Below, piece by piece: positions 19,501 to 27,997 of a stretch of DNA of 64,000 nt. Each line of letters starts with the position of its first letter. Within the stretch, counting starts at the first letter, position 1. A model generated the notes under the pieces. That model made no database searches and was not told the DNA's origin. It saw nothing but the letters and a program-made list of their open reading frames with translations. The position numbers and the translations under genes are program-made. The stretch is taken from contig CAUDVX010000005.1 in the NCBI GenBank assembly GCA_958452935.1, positions 15,150-79,149 of the forward strand, given 5' to 3'. This stretch comes from an uncultured Collinsella sp. Its GTDB lineage: Bacteria > Actinomycetota > Coriobacteriia > Coriobacteriales > Coriobacteriaceae.

Positions 19501-20480
19501 TGTCCAAGGACGATCCGAACCCCTATGCGGGCGCCGCAATCAACACCTCGGCTACCGACAAGTCTGTGAGCTACCTCAATCCGGCCAAGACCAAGGGCAA
19601 CGACGGCGTCTACACGCTGACCGTTCAGGCCGTCGACCTGGCCGGCAACACCGAGTCCGAGGCTGTCACCTGGTCGGTCAACCGCTTTGGTTCGACCTAC
19701 GTCATCTCCGATAACACCGGCAAGATGCTCGACCAGTACCTCAAGAGCGCCAAGACCACCGATGTTAAGGTGACCGAGATTAACCCGTCCGGCCTTGATG
19801 ACAACAAGACCTCCGTCGAGCTGACCCGCGACACCAAGAACACCACGCTCAAGAGCGGTGACAACTACACCACCGATTCCGACACGTCGAGCGGCTGGAG
19901 CGAGTACAACTACACCGTCAGCAAGTCCAACTACGACAAGGACGGCGCTTACCGCGTGCTGTTCCACAGCGAGGACGCCGCTGGCAATTCCTCCGAGAAC
20001 ACCATGGAGGGCAAGAACGCCAAGAAGTCCGGCGCTGCGGCTGAGATCAACTTCGCCGTTGACGACACCGCGCCCATCGCTTCCTTCGTTGACCTTGCTT
20101 CCAACGGCAAGTACGAGGAGTCCTCGCACAAGGCCAAGGTGAGCTTCGAGGACAACCTCAAGCTTTCGAAGGCTCAGATCAAGGTGAACGGCAAGACCGT
20201 GGCTACCTTCACGGCCGACCAGCTCGAGAAGAGCCCGATCCGCGAGTTCACGCTCGACGGCAGCTCCTCTAAGCAGGACGTCACCGTTGTCGCTTGGGAT
20301 GCCGCGGGCAACAAGTCCAAGGAGCTTAAGGCTACGGGCGTGCTCGTTACCAACGACTCCTTCGTTCTGTGGATGAACAACCTGCCGCTTATGGTTGGCA
20401 CCATCGTCGCGATCGTTGTCGTCGCTGGCGGTATCTACATGGTCGTCGCCAAGAAGCGCAAGGAGAACGAGGAGAAGTAA
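16545..20480 (+). CDS. Large Ig-like cell-surface protein, C-terminally membrane anchored
   Basis: 1311 residues. A signal peptide ends near AYA/ES (residue 42). The exported part holds several bacterial Ig-like modules joined by linkers such as RRDTVAPVL, IDKTAPKLNV, IDTIKPKIDI and VDDTAPIASF, each followed by a beta-rich block. The C terminus has one membrane helix (about 1280-1302) and a basic tail KKRKENEEK; there is no LPXTG sorting signal. Adhesion or wall scaffolding is the likely role. It ends the kinase operon, so it may be its output. Codon use is uneven: about 16750-19020 is AT-richer with rarer codons, while 19030-20480 is strongly GC-biased. The ATG follows GGAAGGAAAA. Confidence 0.85.
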   Translation: MSVFDKLKAYSRKPAAVILATVMATSTIPTTPIAQAVTAAYAESATAEPAKGAETSNKGEVYGRFDKVNTVSLGFDAHPAKGTDGTASCSISKKDLTEWLVGKLKTEVLHDKTGSYDAILNDAKAKAEAAHPGASITDIMITDISDAVAGNPTSDNAGVAVEMKDGNLTITSKTACSAKVNVPVASVKYKFTYFYTDQPSEGSKEDSGTGESTGAEDAGSTTKEENKKAQQKVPTPVPNQEGEYAPVDAKSYILDVNSSDIWANVVDNLSDKAIEGLVYKGEDKSVSFATGAVASGLVPEPLKDYQDSDKCFTAKVDADTYTVTVSPVKASKHTDPVSFDVNWLYPDNTIAKTTKVTVQPVARATVKLKLNDSYDARIQEKQQEFVKNSANKAVKDEIKKQYGDDVKVDYFSGVTFDGLTVAGGSIPTTFYEAEGVKDDAYSNYQIEVPETVTISTVVKEEAWATTGIIAYADNGGNNKEMTSKQYKEIPTYWLNGTGKDEKIAPVTFGWKDHMLTTADDPTAITSEELSKNKNEKVDPGNTAIDGDHGGIHLYSIDADGVITQTSDLAYRRDTVAPVLKTSALISNFNARNEKTHDNLTNDSKFVTKKLGLTVDVFDPNGDNGSGLSGTPEISYVYGKNAKSSGSENSGSGNPVGKPNGNLFTYDLSSNASDQKVYAKNIKVKTSDVAGNKMEKAVTQADSDAKIADIELIQNASAPTITSGFDNNNVQREANGRGYYNANRTFTISVTDPFGDYVQKYDRDQVITTITDGNDTFNVTAGDLRDAGNDTWTFSYTFGAKGDADCKVSAVSYANLAGTPAASTFSGDTFTIDKTAPKLNVSWNTEAAQNGKYYNAARTATITVEEHNFDPNLFKIEAPVSAGNGDEATPAQIGGWSSNGDTHTATVTFPGQGVYTLSVSGEDLASNKSESYTSPEFVIDTIKPKIDIQNVVNRTAYAGEVAPTAAVHDTNLADGTSIEVSKISYPLSKDDPNPYAGAAINTSATDKSVSYLNPAKTKGNDGVYTLTVQAVDLAGNTESEAVTWSVNRFGSTYVISDNTGKMLDQYLKSAKTTDVKVTEINPSGLDDNKTSVELTRDTKNTTLKSGDNYTTDSDTSSGWSEYNYTVSKSNYDKDGAYRVLFHSEDAAGNSSENTMEGKNAKKSGAAAEINFAVDDTAPIASFVDLASNGKYEESSHKAKVSFEDNLKLSKAQIKVNGKTVATFTADQLEKSPIREFTLDGSSSKQDVTVVAWDAAGNKSKELKATGVLVTNDSFVLWMNNLPLMVGTIVAIVVVAGGIYMVVAKKRKENEEK

Positions 20481-20517
20481 GCTCTTCGCAAGACGCTTGT
20501 GCATCTGTGAGCTTTAC

Positions 20518-20555
20518 GGCGCCTTGCCCCACTGCTGGGCGGGGCGCCATTTTTG
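20518..20555 (+). terminator. Rho-independent terminator after the surface-protein gene
   Basis: GGCGCC (20518-20523) pairs with GGCGCC (20543-20548), with extra GC pairing inside, followed by ATTTTTG. The ribosome site of the next gene starts directly after it, so the next gene may depend on read-through. Confidence 0.75.
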
Positions 20556-20573
20556 TTAGGAAAGGATTGATCG

Positions 20574-22154
20574 ATGAGTTCCAAACAGGCACTGTGCCCG
20601 TTTTGCGGACAGCCGGTCGATGAGGGAATGCGTTGCTGCCCGTTTTGCGGGGCGCCGCTGAGTGCGGGCGAGGATGCTGTGGTGGATGTTGGGTCGCACG
20701 CTGCCGGCACTGACGGGGCTGCCGATGTTGCCACGCATGCTACTGAGCCGGTCGCCGAGTCGGCCGCGAAGAAGCCTGGCCGTCGGTTTGCGAAGACTTC
20801 CGCGCCGACCGCAAACCCTGCCGCACAGAATCCGATGGGGGAGGACGCGCTGTTCTCGCTCGATAACCTCGATGGTGATGCGGGGGTCAACCCCAATGCC
20901 TCTGTTGGTAAGGACGCTGCGATCCCGCGCATGACGCCTCATCTGGATAACGCGCGCGCCGCGGTCCGCAAGCCGCTGGCGAAAAAGATCGCGATTGCCG
21001 TGGCTGCCGTGCTGGTTGTTGCGGTGGTCGTGGGCGTTGGCGTGGCTTGGAAGGGCGATCAGGATCTTAAGCACGAGGCGCAGCAGGTCTCGGCCCAAAA
21101 GAAGAAGTCCGAAAGCAAGCTCGACCTTATGGGCGGCGACCGCAAAATTAAGGCGCAAGCCAAGGCGGGCCTGGGCGGCGATGCGATGGTGTGCGACGGC
21201 TCGTATCTGTATTGGTCGGATGGCTCGCATATCCTGGCACGTAAGGCTTCGGGCACCAAAGCCGTTGATTCGACTGTGCTCACCAAGACCACCGCGAAGC
21301 ACCTGAACGTTTACGACGGCGATCTGTATTATGCGGATGGTGCCAGCGTCATGAAGATTGAGGACGTTGCCGAGTGCGCCAAGCAGGCGGGCGGCAAGGA
21401 CAAGTCCAAGGTCAAGGTCAAGACGGTGGCGACACTCGAGGGCGATGTTGAGGGGCTTGTCGTGCGCGATGGTACCGCCGTTGCCATGACGCTCAAGGAC
21501 GGCAAGGCCTGTGTGTGGCGTCTCGACAAGGACGCGGCACACCTGGTGGCCGCCCAGCCGGCATCGAGCGCCTGGCTGTTTGCCGATGACGCCCATTGCG
21601 ATGTGGTGGTTGCCACCGATACGGGTTGGACCGTATGCGAGGCGACGCTTGCCGACGTTTCGTCTGCTGCGGAGATTACGCTTGAGCAGGAGAATGCCGA
21701 GGCTGAGGCGGAGCATCCGCAAGAGACGCACGGTCCCTTTGGTTCGTACGTTGCCGGCTCCGAGCAGCTCAAGAATGCCTTCTTTGGCGAGGGCACGCTC
21801 TATGCCGTGCTGACGGGCACCGATGGGCACACCACGCTTTCGCGCTGCACCCAGGGCGGTACGTTTAGCTCGTTTGACGCCTATGCCGATGCGGGTCTCC
21901 TGTGGGCCAATAGCCACGGTTGCGCGCTCGTGCTCTCGGGAGGCGAGCTCGGTTGGATCGATGCGAGCTCGGGCCTTTCGAGTGACTACGACAAGGTTGC
22001 CGACAAGGCCGGACTCGACCTCGATCCTTCAACCTCGGCGTTGTGGCTCAACGGCACGACGCTCTTTGTGGCAGATAATAGTGGCAAGTCTTCTACGCTT
22101 TGGGCGCTCGACACCTCGGCCGAGAACCCCAAGCTCGTCAAGATCGCACAATAA
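20574..22154 (+). CDS. Zinc-ribbon membrane protein with beta-propeller-like outer domain
   Basis: 526 residues. N-terminal zinc ribbon (LCPFCGQP, then CCPFCGAP, residues 8-29), low-complexity linker, one membrane helix (about 140-160, Ala/Val-rich), a Lys-rich helix, then about 340 residues of repeated beta segments with motifs such as DGSYLYWSDGSHI and DGDLYYADGASVM, typical of a propeller-type repeat domain outside the cell. Ligand unknown. The cytoplasmic ribbon and external sensor-like domain repeat the island theme. It is followed by the zinc-ribbon FHA gene at 28 bases. The ATG follows TAGGAAAGGA. Confidence 0.84.
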   Translation: MSSKQALCPFCGQPVDEGMRCCPFCGAPLSAGEDAVVDVGSHAAGTDGAADVATHATEPVAESAAKKPGRRFAKTSAPTANPAAQNPMGEDALFSLDNLDGDAGVNPNASVGKDAAIPRMTPHLDNARAAVRKPLAKKIAIAVAAVLVVAVVVGVGVAWKGDQDLKHEAQQVSAQKKKSESKLDLMGGDRKIKAQAKAGLGGDAMVCDGSYLYWSDGSHILARKASGTKAVDSTVLTKTTAKHLNVYDGDLYYADGASVMKIEDVAECAKQAGGKDKSKVKVKTVATLEGDVEGLVVRDGTAVAMTLKDGKACVWRLDKDAAHLVAAQPASSAWLFADDAHCDVVVATDTGWTVCEATLADVSSAAEITLEQENAEAEAEHPQETHGPFGSYVAGSEQLKNAFFGEGTLYAVLTGTDGHTTLSRCTQGGTFSSFDAYADAGLLWANSHGCALVLSGGELGWIDASSGLSSDYDKVADKAGLDLDPSTSALWLNGTTLFVADNSGKSSTLWALDTSAENPKLVKIAQ

Positions 22155-22181
22155 GGCGCCCGGCGCCGGAAAGGACCCATC

Positions 22182-23087
22182 ATGTTTTGTGGTCACTGCG
22201 GATACAACAACCCCAATACCAGCAAGTTTTGCTTAAAGTGCGGCTCTGAGCTTGCCAAGTACATGCCCGGTGGCGCCTCTGCCGCCGCCGCGGCCACGCT
22301 TCGTACTCCTGCTCAGCAGCAGCGCCCCGTGCAGGCGCCTGGTGCGCAGACGGGCATGGGCGCTCAGCGCCCCGCTGCGGCTCCGATGCCGCAGACGGCT
22401 CGTCCTGGCGTGGCGCCTATGGCACAGCCCCAGATGCCGCAGGCTGGTCGTCCTGCTGCCGGTATGGCTCCTCAGCAGCCCGTGCAGCGTCCCGCCCGTA
22501 CTTCGCACAACCGTCCGTCCAACATCCCGGATGCCGGCCCCGCCGTGCGTCCCGGCTCGCATCCTGCTGCTGCCCCTACGGCCGCTCCTGCCGGCGCCAA
22601 CGGTAACGTGGTGATCCCCCGCGGCCCTGTGGCTGGCGCTAACCAGCCGGCTGCCGGCTACAACCAGCCCAATGCGGTCTACAACCGTCCCAGCACGGGC
22701 GTGACGGTGCTCGACGATCTCATGGCATCCTCGGATCATCCGTCGTCTTCGGAGCTGCCCCGCATCGCCTCCGATGTGCCGCGTTCTGCCTATGGTCCGC
22801 GTATGGCGCTGATCCGCGAGCGCGGAACCCGCTATGACATTACCGAGTTCCCTGCCACGGTGGGCAAGGGCTCGGCGGCAAATGTCCGCATCGAGGGCAA
22901 CACGGCTATTTCGCGCGTACACTTGCTGGTGCGCTACACGGGCCAATGCTTTGCCGTGGAGGACAAGAACTCTACCAACGGCACGTGCATCAACGGTAAC
23001 CGTCTGGAGCCCGGCGAGCTCGTCAAGCTCAAGAACGGCGATAAGCTCAAGATGGGCAATGAGGTCTTTACGGTCGAGATTCGTTAA
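22182..23087 (+). CDS. Zinc-ribbon FHA-domain protein
   Basis: 301 residues, no membrane helix. Zinc ribbon at the N terminus (MFCGHCG, then FCLKCGSE). Residues 35-165 are a disordered Pro/Ala/Gln/Arg stretch. Near 175-182 lies VTVLDD, close to the TTVLDD motif of the protein at 11439-12923. The C-terminal FHA domain is canonical: ATVGKGSAANV, SRVHLLV, DKNSTNGTCINGNRL. It joins both island hallmarks, ribbon and FHA, in one chain and may bridge zinc-ribbon proteins and kinases. The ATG follows GGAAAGGACC. Confidence 0.9.
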   Translation: MFCGHCGYNNPNTSKFCLKCGSELAKYMPGGASAAAAATLRTPAQQQRPVQAPGAQTGMGAQRPAAAPMPQTARPGVAPMAQPQMPQAGRPAAGMAPQQPVQRPARTSHNRPSNIPDAGPAVRPGSHPAAAPTAAPAGANGNVVIPRGPVAGANQPAAGYNQPNAVYNRPSTGVTVLDDLMASSDHPSSSELPRIASDVPRSAYGPRMALIRERGTRYDITEFPATVGKGSAANVRIEGNTAISRVHLLVRYTGQCFAVEDKNSTNGTCINGNRLEPGELVKLKNGDKLKMGNEVFTVEIR

Positions 23088-23125
23088 CAGATAACGGTCT
23101 GTACCAGGCAAAACGTTGTAGACGA

Positions 23126-23157
23126 GCGACGGCAGGTAAAAACTTGCCGTCGCTTTC
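23126..23157 (+). terminator. Rho-independent terminator
   Basis: GCGACGGCAGGT (23126-23137) pairs with ACTTGCCGTCGC (23142-23153) through one G-T pair, followed by TTT. It ends the FHA gene; promoter site 4 follows directly. Confidence 0.75.
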
Positions 23158-23159
23158 CA

Positions 23160-23171
23160 TGTTGCGCAACA
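23160..23171. promoter_or_regulatory. TGTTGCGCAACA palindrome, site 4
   Basis: Exact 12-base palindrome followed by ACTTT, 95 bases before the gene at 23267; GATTCT begins 22 bases after it and may be the -10 element. Confidence 0.75.
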
Positions 23172-23266
23172 ACTTTCGTGTTTTTGGACGGATGATTCTA
23201 ACTGTCAAAGGTGAACGAGCGGACGCGGTATCGAGCCCGGCCGCTCCCTTAAGAAAGGGGAATGTT

Positions 23267-24169
23267 ATGTTCTGTCCTCATTGTGGAGCCCAGCAGCCCG
23301 ATGGCGCCGTCTTCTGCGGTAACTGCGGTCAGTCTATGGTTGGTGCTTCTTCTGCGCCTCAGGCAGCTCCTGCCCGTCAGACTCCGGCTCCGCAGCAGCC
23401 TTTTGCCGCGCCCGCACCTGCACCCTCCGCGCATCACGGGCTTGGCAGCTCCGGTTCCAACTTCCAGGGTACACTGTCGGCGGCGACGGGCTTTGGCAAG
23501 CGCTCCCTCGCCATGCTTGGCGGCGCCGTGGCATCGTTCGTCTGCATGTTCCAGCCGTGGGTCTCGCTGCCGTTTGCCGACAAGGGCCTCGACTATGCCC
23601 TGCAGCAGGCTGCGAGCGGCTCGAGCACCGCTATGATCGAGCAGCAGCTGGGCGGCGCCTTCAAGGCATTCATCAACACCTCGTTCGATATGCCGCACGT
23701 TTTTAGCCTTTCCGGTAGCCTGCGCGGTATCGCATCGGCGGCCAATACCTATATTACGCAGATGTCGAGCTATGCCGATCTTCCGGCACTGCAGCAGGCC
23801 CAGAGCGCCGTGGGCTCCATTAATCTGGCGGCCAACGTCCTCACCATCTTCTTTGTGCTGTGGATTGCCTGCCTGGCTGCACTGATTGCCGGCGTCGTCC
23901 TCAAGTTTGTCAAGAAGAACGACGTCGTTCTGATTGCCGCTTTTGGCGCCACTGCCGCCATTTCGCTGGTCTGCGTGATCGCGTCCTTTGTCGTTAACGG
24001 TCAGATTGAGAGCAACCTGGTTTCGGCTTTTACCTCGATGGGTAGCAGCAGCACGGCCGGAATCATCGCGTCCATCAAGCCGTTTATCCAGCCTGCATTC
24101 GGCGCCATCCTCACGCTTATCTTCTCAGCTGCCGGCCTGGTGTGCTCCTTTGTCCTCAAGGAGGACTAA
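23267..24169 (+). CDS. Zinc-ribbon integral membrane protein
   Basis: 300 residues. Zinc ribbon MFCPHCG with FCGNCGQS, Pro/Ala/Gln linker, then four hydrophobic segments: one near 85-105 (AMLGGAVASFVCMFQPW) and three in the last 115 residues, with an outside loop between. It is a probable paralog of the protein at 8172-9038. Function unknown. Alone between a terminator and the next promoter palindrome, so probably its own transcription unit. The ATG follows AAGAAAGGGG; the frame is open further upstream but would cover the palindrome. Confidence 0.85.
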   Translation: MFCPHCGAQQPDGAVFCGNCGQSMVGASSAPQAAPARQTPAPQQPFAAPAPAPSAHHGLGSSGSNFQGTLSAATGFGKRSLAMLGGAVASFVCMFQPWVSLPFADKGLDYALQQAASGSSTAMIEQQLGGAFKAFINTSFDMPHVFSLSGSLRGIASAANTYITQMSSYADLPALQQAQSAVGSINLAANVLTIFFVLWIACLAALIAGVVLKFVKKNDVVLIAAFGATAAISLVCVIASFVVNGQIESNLVSAFTSMGSSSTAGIIASIKPFIQPAFGAILTLIFSAAGLVCSFVLKED

Positions 24170-24227
24170 TTTCGTCGATACGCCTGCTGGCGGGCTAGAC
24201 TCGGCCCCGTTTACAGGAGACTATCGT

Positions 24228-24257
24228 AGGCCCTGCGGATCTTCCGCGGGGCCTTTT
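24228..24257 (+). terminator. Rho-independent terminator
   Basis: AGGCCCTGCGG (24228-24238) pairs with CCGCGGGGCCT (24244-24254), followed by TTTT. Confidence 0.8.
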
Positions 24258-24273
24258 GCTATGAGGTGGCAAT

Positions 24274-24285
24274 TGTTGCGCAACG
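24274..24285. promoter_or_regulatory. TGTTGCGCAACG palindrome, site 5
   Basis: Eleven of twelve bases match the island palindrome. TACACT begins 20 bases after it, a good -10 element. 58 bases before the gene at 24344. Confidence 0.7.
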
Positions 24286-24343
24286 TTGTGGACGGAGCGC
24301 GGGTTACACTCTGGGTAACGGAATTGTTGTAAGGGAGAACCTT

Positions 24344-25558
24344 ATGTTTTGCACTAAATGCGGTTCGTACGTGCCCGATGGCCAGCACTTCTGCACCAGC
24401 TGCGGCGCCCCTATGGAGGAGTTTGGACCCGCTGATGCTGCTCCGGCACAGCCGACGTACCAGCAGCCTGGTCAGACGCAGCAGGGCTATGGGCAGCCTG
24501 CTTCTGTAACGGACGCCAGCGACTTGCCGCCCTATATGCCGCCGGTCGACGTAACGGGTGTCTACGACATGGGTGCAGGCGGTCCTGGTCCGCAGCGGCC
24601 CAAGAAGAACGGCAAGAAGGCTGCGCTGATTACGGTTGGTGTGCTGGTGGCTATCCTTGCGGGTGGCGGCGCCGGCTATTACTTTGGTGTGTATCGCCCA
24701 CAGCAGGCCGAGATTGAGCGTATCGAAAAGAAGAAGGAAGAAGAGGCCGTCAAGCACTCCAAGCACCCGGTGCGCATCACGGCGACCGGCATGCAGTGGG
24801 ATACCGATACCGGCGCCACCAAGCTGCCGGTGCACGTGACGGGAACCGACGTCGACGGCAAGGACGTGGATACGGTCTTTTATGTCGATAGCGACGGCAA
24901 CGGCATCAAGCTCATGCAGGGCAGCTACAGTCTTCAGGTTGCCGCGTCGCCCTTGGGTGCCGATGGCGAGATTTGGGACGCGCCCAACGTTTCGGTGAGC
25001 ATTAAGCTGGGCGACGCACTCAAGAAGGGCGAGAAGCTCGACCTGCGCGAGAATGCCAAGTTTGAGCTCGGCGATCCGATCAATGCCGTGGATGTTGAGC
25101 CCGGCGAGATCACCATGGCGCAGAATTACGCGCGCCAGGGTGGCTGCGACGACAAGGACGAGGCCGACCGTCTGGCGGGCTTGGCTTCTTCGGCACGTAA
25201 CGGTGCGGTCGCGAGCTATAACGCGGCCGTCTCGGAGGCGAGCCGCAAGAGCCGCACCTACGACGGCGACGTGTTTACGTTCGAAGTTCCCGAGGACTGG
25301 GGGAGCGACTGGGACGTAAAGACCTCACAGGGCACGTACAGCGGCGTCAAGAACGGTTTGTGGGTCGATTACACGATTGTCCACGATGGCTACACGGTGG
25401 GAACGCTGATGATCTCCAACCACTTCAGCTCGGGGTTTAACACGATCGGGAAGACGAACAACGTGGGTAAATCGACCAATCTGTGGCTTGGATCGTACGA
25501 TTCGCTTTCGGGCGACTCCGATTGGGAGTACATCATCGATTCGATCTACATTAAATAG
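24344..25558 (+). CDS. Zinc-ribbon single-pass membrane protein
   Basis: 404 residues. Zinc ribbon (MFCTKCG, FCTSCGAP), Gln/Pro/Tyr-rich linker, Lys-rich stop and one membrane helix (about 92-112), then a Lys/Glu-rich stalk and two outer domains: a beta-rich region (about 145-250) and a C-terminal region with VFTFEVPEDWGSDW and a closing DSDWEYIIDSIY, resembling lipoprotein-type domains that follow a membrane anchor. The ligand is not predictable. The ATG follows AAGGGAGAACC. It ends at a strong bidirectional terminator facing the next, convergent gene. Confidence 0.82.
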   Translation: MFCTKCGSYVPDGQHFCTSCGAPMEEFGPADAAPAQPTYQQPGQTQQGYGQPASVTDASDLPPYMPPVDVTGVYDMGAGGPGPQRPKKNGKKAALITVGVLVAILAGGGAGYYFGVYRPQQAEIERIEKKKEEEAVKHSKHPVRITATGMQWDTDTGATKLPVHVTGTDVDGKDVDTVFYVDSDGNGIKLMQGSYSLQVAASPLGADGEIWDAPNVSVSIKLGDALKKGEKLDLRENAKFELGDPINAVDVEPGEITMAQNYARQGGCDDKDEADRLAGLASSARNGAVASYNAAVSEASRKSRTYDGDVFTFEVPEDWGSDWDVKTSQGTYSGVKNGLWVDYTIVHDGYTVGTLMISNHFSSGFNTIGKTNNVGKSTNLWLGSYDSLSGDSDWEYIIDSIYIK

Positions 25559-25570
25559 TTTCGCTTACAA

Positions 25571-25610
25571 GAAGTGCCCCGTTTCCCTGGTGGAAACGGG
25601 GCACTTCTTT
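25571..25610. terminator. Bidirectional rho-independent terminator
   Basis: GAAGTGCCCCGTTTCC (25571-25586) and GGAAACGGGGCACTTC (25592-25607) form a perfect 16-base stem with a 5-base loop between two convergent genes. Short T-runs occur on both sides. Confidence 0.9.
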
Positions 25611-25636
25611 GTGCAATGAGACTGTGGCGCTCGGCG

Positions 25637-27997
25637 TTACTCGTCGACGTCGGTGAACTCGGTGGGCGGGACGGAGTCCGTGGAGTCGTCGTAGCTATCG
25701 TCGTAGTCGCTGGAATCGTCGTAGCTGTCGTCGTAGTCGGAGTCGTAGTCATCGTCGGAGTCATCGTGGCTGCTCGACTTGCTGGAGCTACTCGACTTGC
25801 TCGACTTTTTGCTGGAGCTCGACTTGCTGCTGGACGAGTCGGTCGACTTGCTGCTGTTCGCATCAGCATCGGTATCGGTGCCGCTGATCTTGGTGGTGAG
25901 CGCCATGAGTGTTTGCTCGACGGTATCGACCGTGTTGTTGAGGTTGAGCTTGGAGGTGTCGATGGCGCCCTCCGGGGCAGAGGCGTCCTGGTCCTCCAGG
26001 TTGTCGCTGTAGCCCTTGATGAGGAAGGCGCTCTGGTAGTTGAAGTCGTCGCCGTGGAGCTCGCCCTCGGCGGCCTTAAACTCAGTGCCGTCGTAGGTGA
26101 AATACTTGTACTCGGCATCGTCGTCAACGAGCACGGCCGTGTCGTCGGACATGAGCTGGGTCAGATAGATGTGATTGCTCGAGTCGCCGATCATGGTCTT
26201 AAAGGTTACAAAGACATAGCCGCCGTTGGACGCCTCCGGGGAACCGCTGTAGAGATTGACGACCTTCTTACCGTTGTAGCCCCACACGTCGAGGACGTAG
26301 TCGCCGTTCGAAAGGCGCGTCTTCTTGTTGAAGGACTTTGCCTTGGTCTTGGAGTGGACGGTCACGAGTTCCTCGAGGCCGTCGCCGTTAAAGTCGACGA
26401 GCTGGGCAAACTGGACGCCGCTGATCTGGTAGTCGCTCGTGCCGGTCGAGACAAGCTCGGGGTCGCCGTACTTCTTGATCAGGCTGTTGAGCTTGCTCTT
26501 GTAGGCGGTGCAGGCCGCCTTGTACGTCGCGTCGTCAATCGTGGCGGGCGCGGTGGTGTTCGTGGTGTCCTTGGACGTATCGGTCTTCTTGTCCGTCTTT
26601 TTGTCGGACTTGCTGGGCTTGGAGCTGCTCGTGCTGTCGCTCGACGTACTCGAATCGTCCTCGGTCGTGGAGTCGTCCTTGCTGGCGTCGTCCTTGGAGG
26701 TCGTGTCCGAGGAACTGCCGTTGTCCGTGCTGGTAGAGGCGTCGTCGTCCTTCTTGGGGGTGTTGACGGTCACGCTCTCGGCAGGTTTCTCGGCACTGGT
26801 GTCGTCCTTCTTAACCACGGTGGTATTGAAGTTTTGGACCGTATTGCCCTTGGTGTCCTCGATCTTGCAGCTGTAGTCGCCGGGCTTGACCTTGCCAAAG
26901 TCGCCGATCGTAAAGCCGTCGTCGCCCTTGACCTTAATCTTGTAGCTCTTGCCGCCGTTCTTGGGAGTAAGGGTCGCGGTGTAGCTGTGGATCACGCGGT
27001 CCTTCTTTTTGGGCAGGACCTTGGTGTCGACGGTGCACACGACGGCGTCCTGACTGCCGGAGGTGATCTCGACGGCGTTGGCGTTGGGCGTGAGCAGCAG
27101 GATGGCTGCCACGGCGGCGCCGGCGGCGACCAGACCAAGGCCCGCGAAGACCGGCCAGCGGCGCTTCTTTTGCTGCGGCTGCTGGGGCATGGGCATCTGC
27201 GGTTGGGGCTGCGGCTGCGGAATAGGCGCCGCCTGCATGGTGGTGTCGGTCAACTGCTGCTGCGGCAGGTCGACGACGGTGGCGCCGGCCGTGGGCTGTG
27301 CCACGCCGAGCGACTCCATGGCCTCGGCGGTCGCCTGGGCATCTTCATCGAACTCGGCGATGGTGGTGGGGTCGTCGTTGACGTTGACGAGCGTGGTGGG
27401 GTCGTCGGCGACGGCCGCGGGCTCGGCTGCATCGTCGCTGGGGAAGGCGACGGCGACGGCTGCGTTGTCGTCGGTTTCGAAGATTTCGTTGGCCTCGGCG
27501 ACGTCAACGGGCGCGGCGTCGTCGATGACGACGGGCTCGGCGGCCGGCTCGGGGTCGGCTGCGGGCTGCGGCTCGGTGGTTTGCTCGTTCGAGGGCTCAA
27601 CGGCATCGAGCGTGACGACCGTCTCACCGGGGTCGGTCTGATCGGCTTGTGCCTCGGCGGTGTCTGTCGGGGCGTCCGACTCCGGGTCAGCGGCGTCGAG
27701 GGTCACCACGGTTTCGCCCGGATCTGCATCAACAGCGTCCAGCGTGACGACCGTCTCGCCGGGGTCGGTGACGGTCTCGGGTTCAGGTGCGGGCTCGGAC
27801 GTCGGCTCAACGGCATCGAGCGTAACGACGGTCTCGCCCGGATCAACGGCGGGCTCCTCGGCGGGTGCAGGTTCAGCAGCCTGTGTCTCGGCGGGCGCCG
27901 GAGCCTGGGTTGCTGCCTTGGGCGCTACGGACGCTCCGCAATTGGTGCAAAAGCGCGCGTCGTCAGGCAGCTTCGTTCCGCATTGCGTGCAAAACAT
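25637..27997 (-). CDS. Zinc-ribbon membrane protein with four DPGETVVTLDA repeats
   Basis: 786 residues. Zinc ribbon MFCTQCG with FCTNCGAS, then an acidic Pro/Glu region with four copies of DPGETVVTLDA (about 50-130) and the related DDPTTLV and DDPTTIAE motifs: candidate kinase/FHA sites. One membrane helix follows KKRRW (about 315-335). Outside are a beta-sandwich-like segment, a long Ser/Asp/Thr/Lys linker, a domain with DFNGDGLEELV (calcium-binding FG-GAP-like loop) and a Ser/Asp/Tyr-rich tail. The opposite strand has an 827-codon open frame caused by codon bias, which I reject. Promoter site 6 lies upstream on the minus strand. The ATG follows AAGGGAG. Confidence 0.85.
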   Translation of the reverse strand: MFCTQCGTKLPDDARFCTNCGASVAPKAATQAPAPAETQAAEPAPAEEPAVDPGETVVTLDAVEPTSEPAPEPETVTDPGETVVTLDAVDADPGETVVTLDAADPESDAPTDTAEAQADQTDPGETVVTLDAVEPSNEQTTEPQPAADPEPAAEPVVIDDAAPVDVAEANEIFETDDNAAVAVAFPSDDAAEPAAVADDPTTLVNVNDDPTTIAEFDEDAQATAEAMESLGVAQPTAGATVVDLPQQQLTDTTMQAAPIPQPQPQPQMPMPQQPQQKKRRWPVFAGLGLVAAGAAVAAILLLTPNANAVEITSGSQDAVVCTVDTKVLPKKKDRVIHSYTATLTPKNGGKSYKIKVKGDDGFTIGDFGKVKPGDYSCKIEDTKGNTVQNFNTTVVKKDDTSAEKPAESVTVNTPKKDDDASTSTDNGSSSDTTSKDDASKDDSTTEDDSSTSSDSTSSSKPSKSDKKTDKKTDTSKDTTNTTAPATIDDATYKAACTAYKSKLNSLIKKYGDPELVSTGTSDYQISGVQFAQLVDFNGDGLEELVTVHSKTKAKSFNKKTRLSNGDYVLDVWGYNGKKVVNLYSGSPEASNGGYVFVTFKTMIGDSSNHIYLTQLMSDDTAVLVDDDAEYKYFTYDGTEFKAAEGELHGDDFNYQSAFLIKGYSDNLEDQDASAPEGAIDTSKLNLNNTVDTVEQTLMALTTKISGTDTDADANSSKSTDSSSSKSSSSKKSSKSSSSSKSSSHDDSDDDYDSDYDDSYDDSSDYDDSYDDSTDSVPPTEFTDVDE

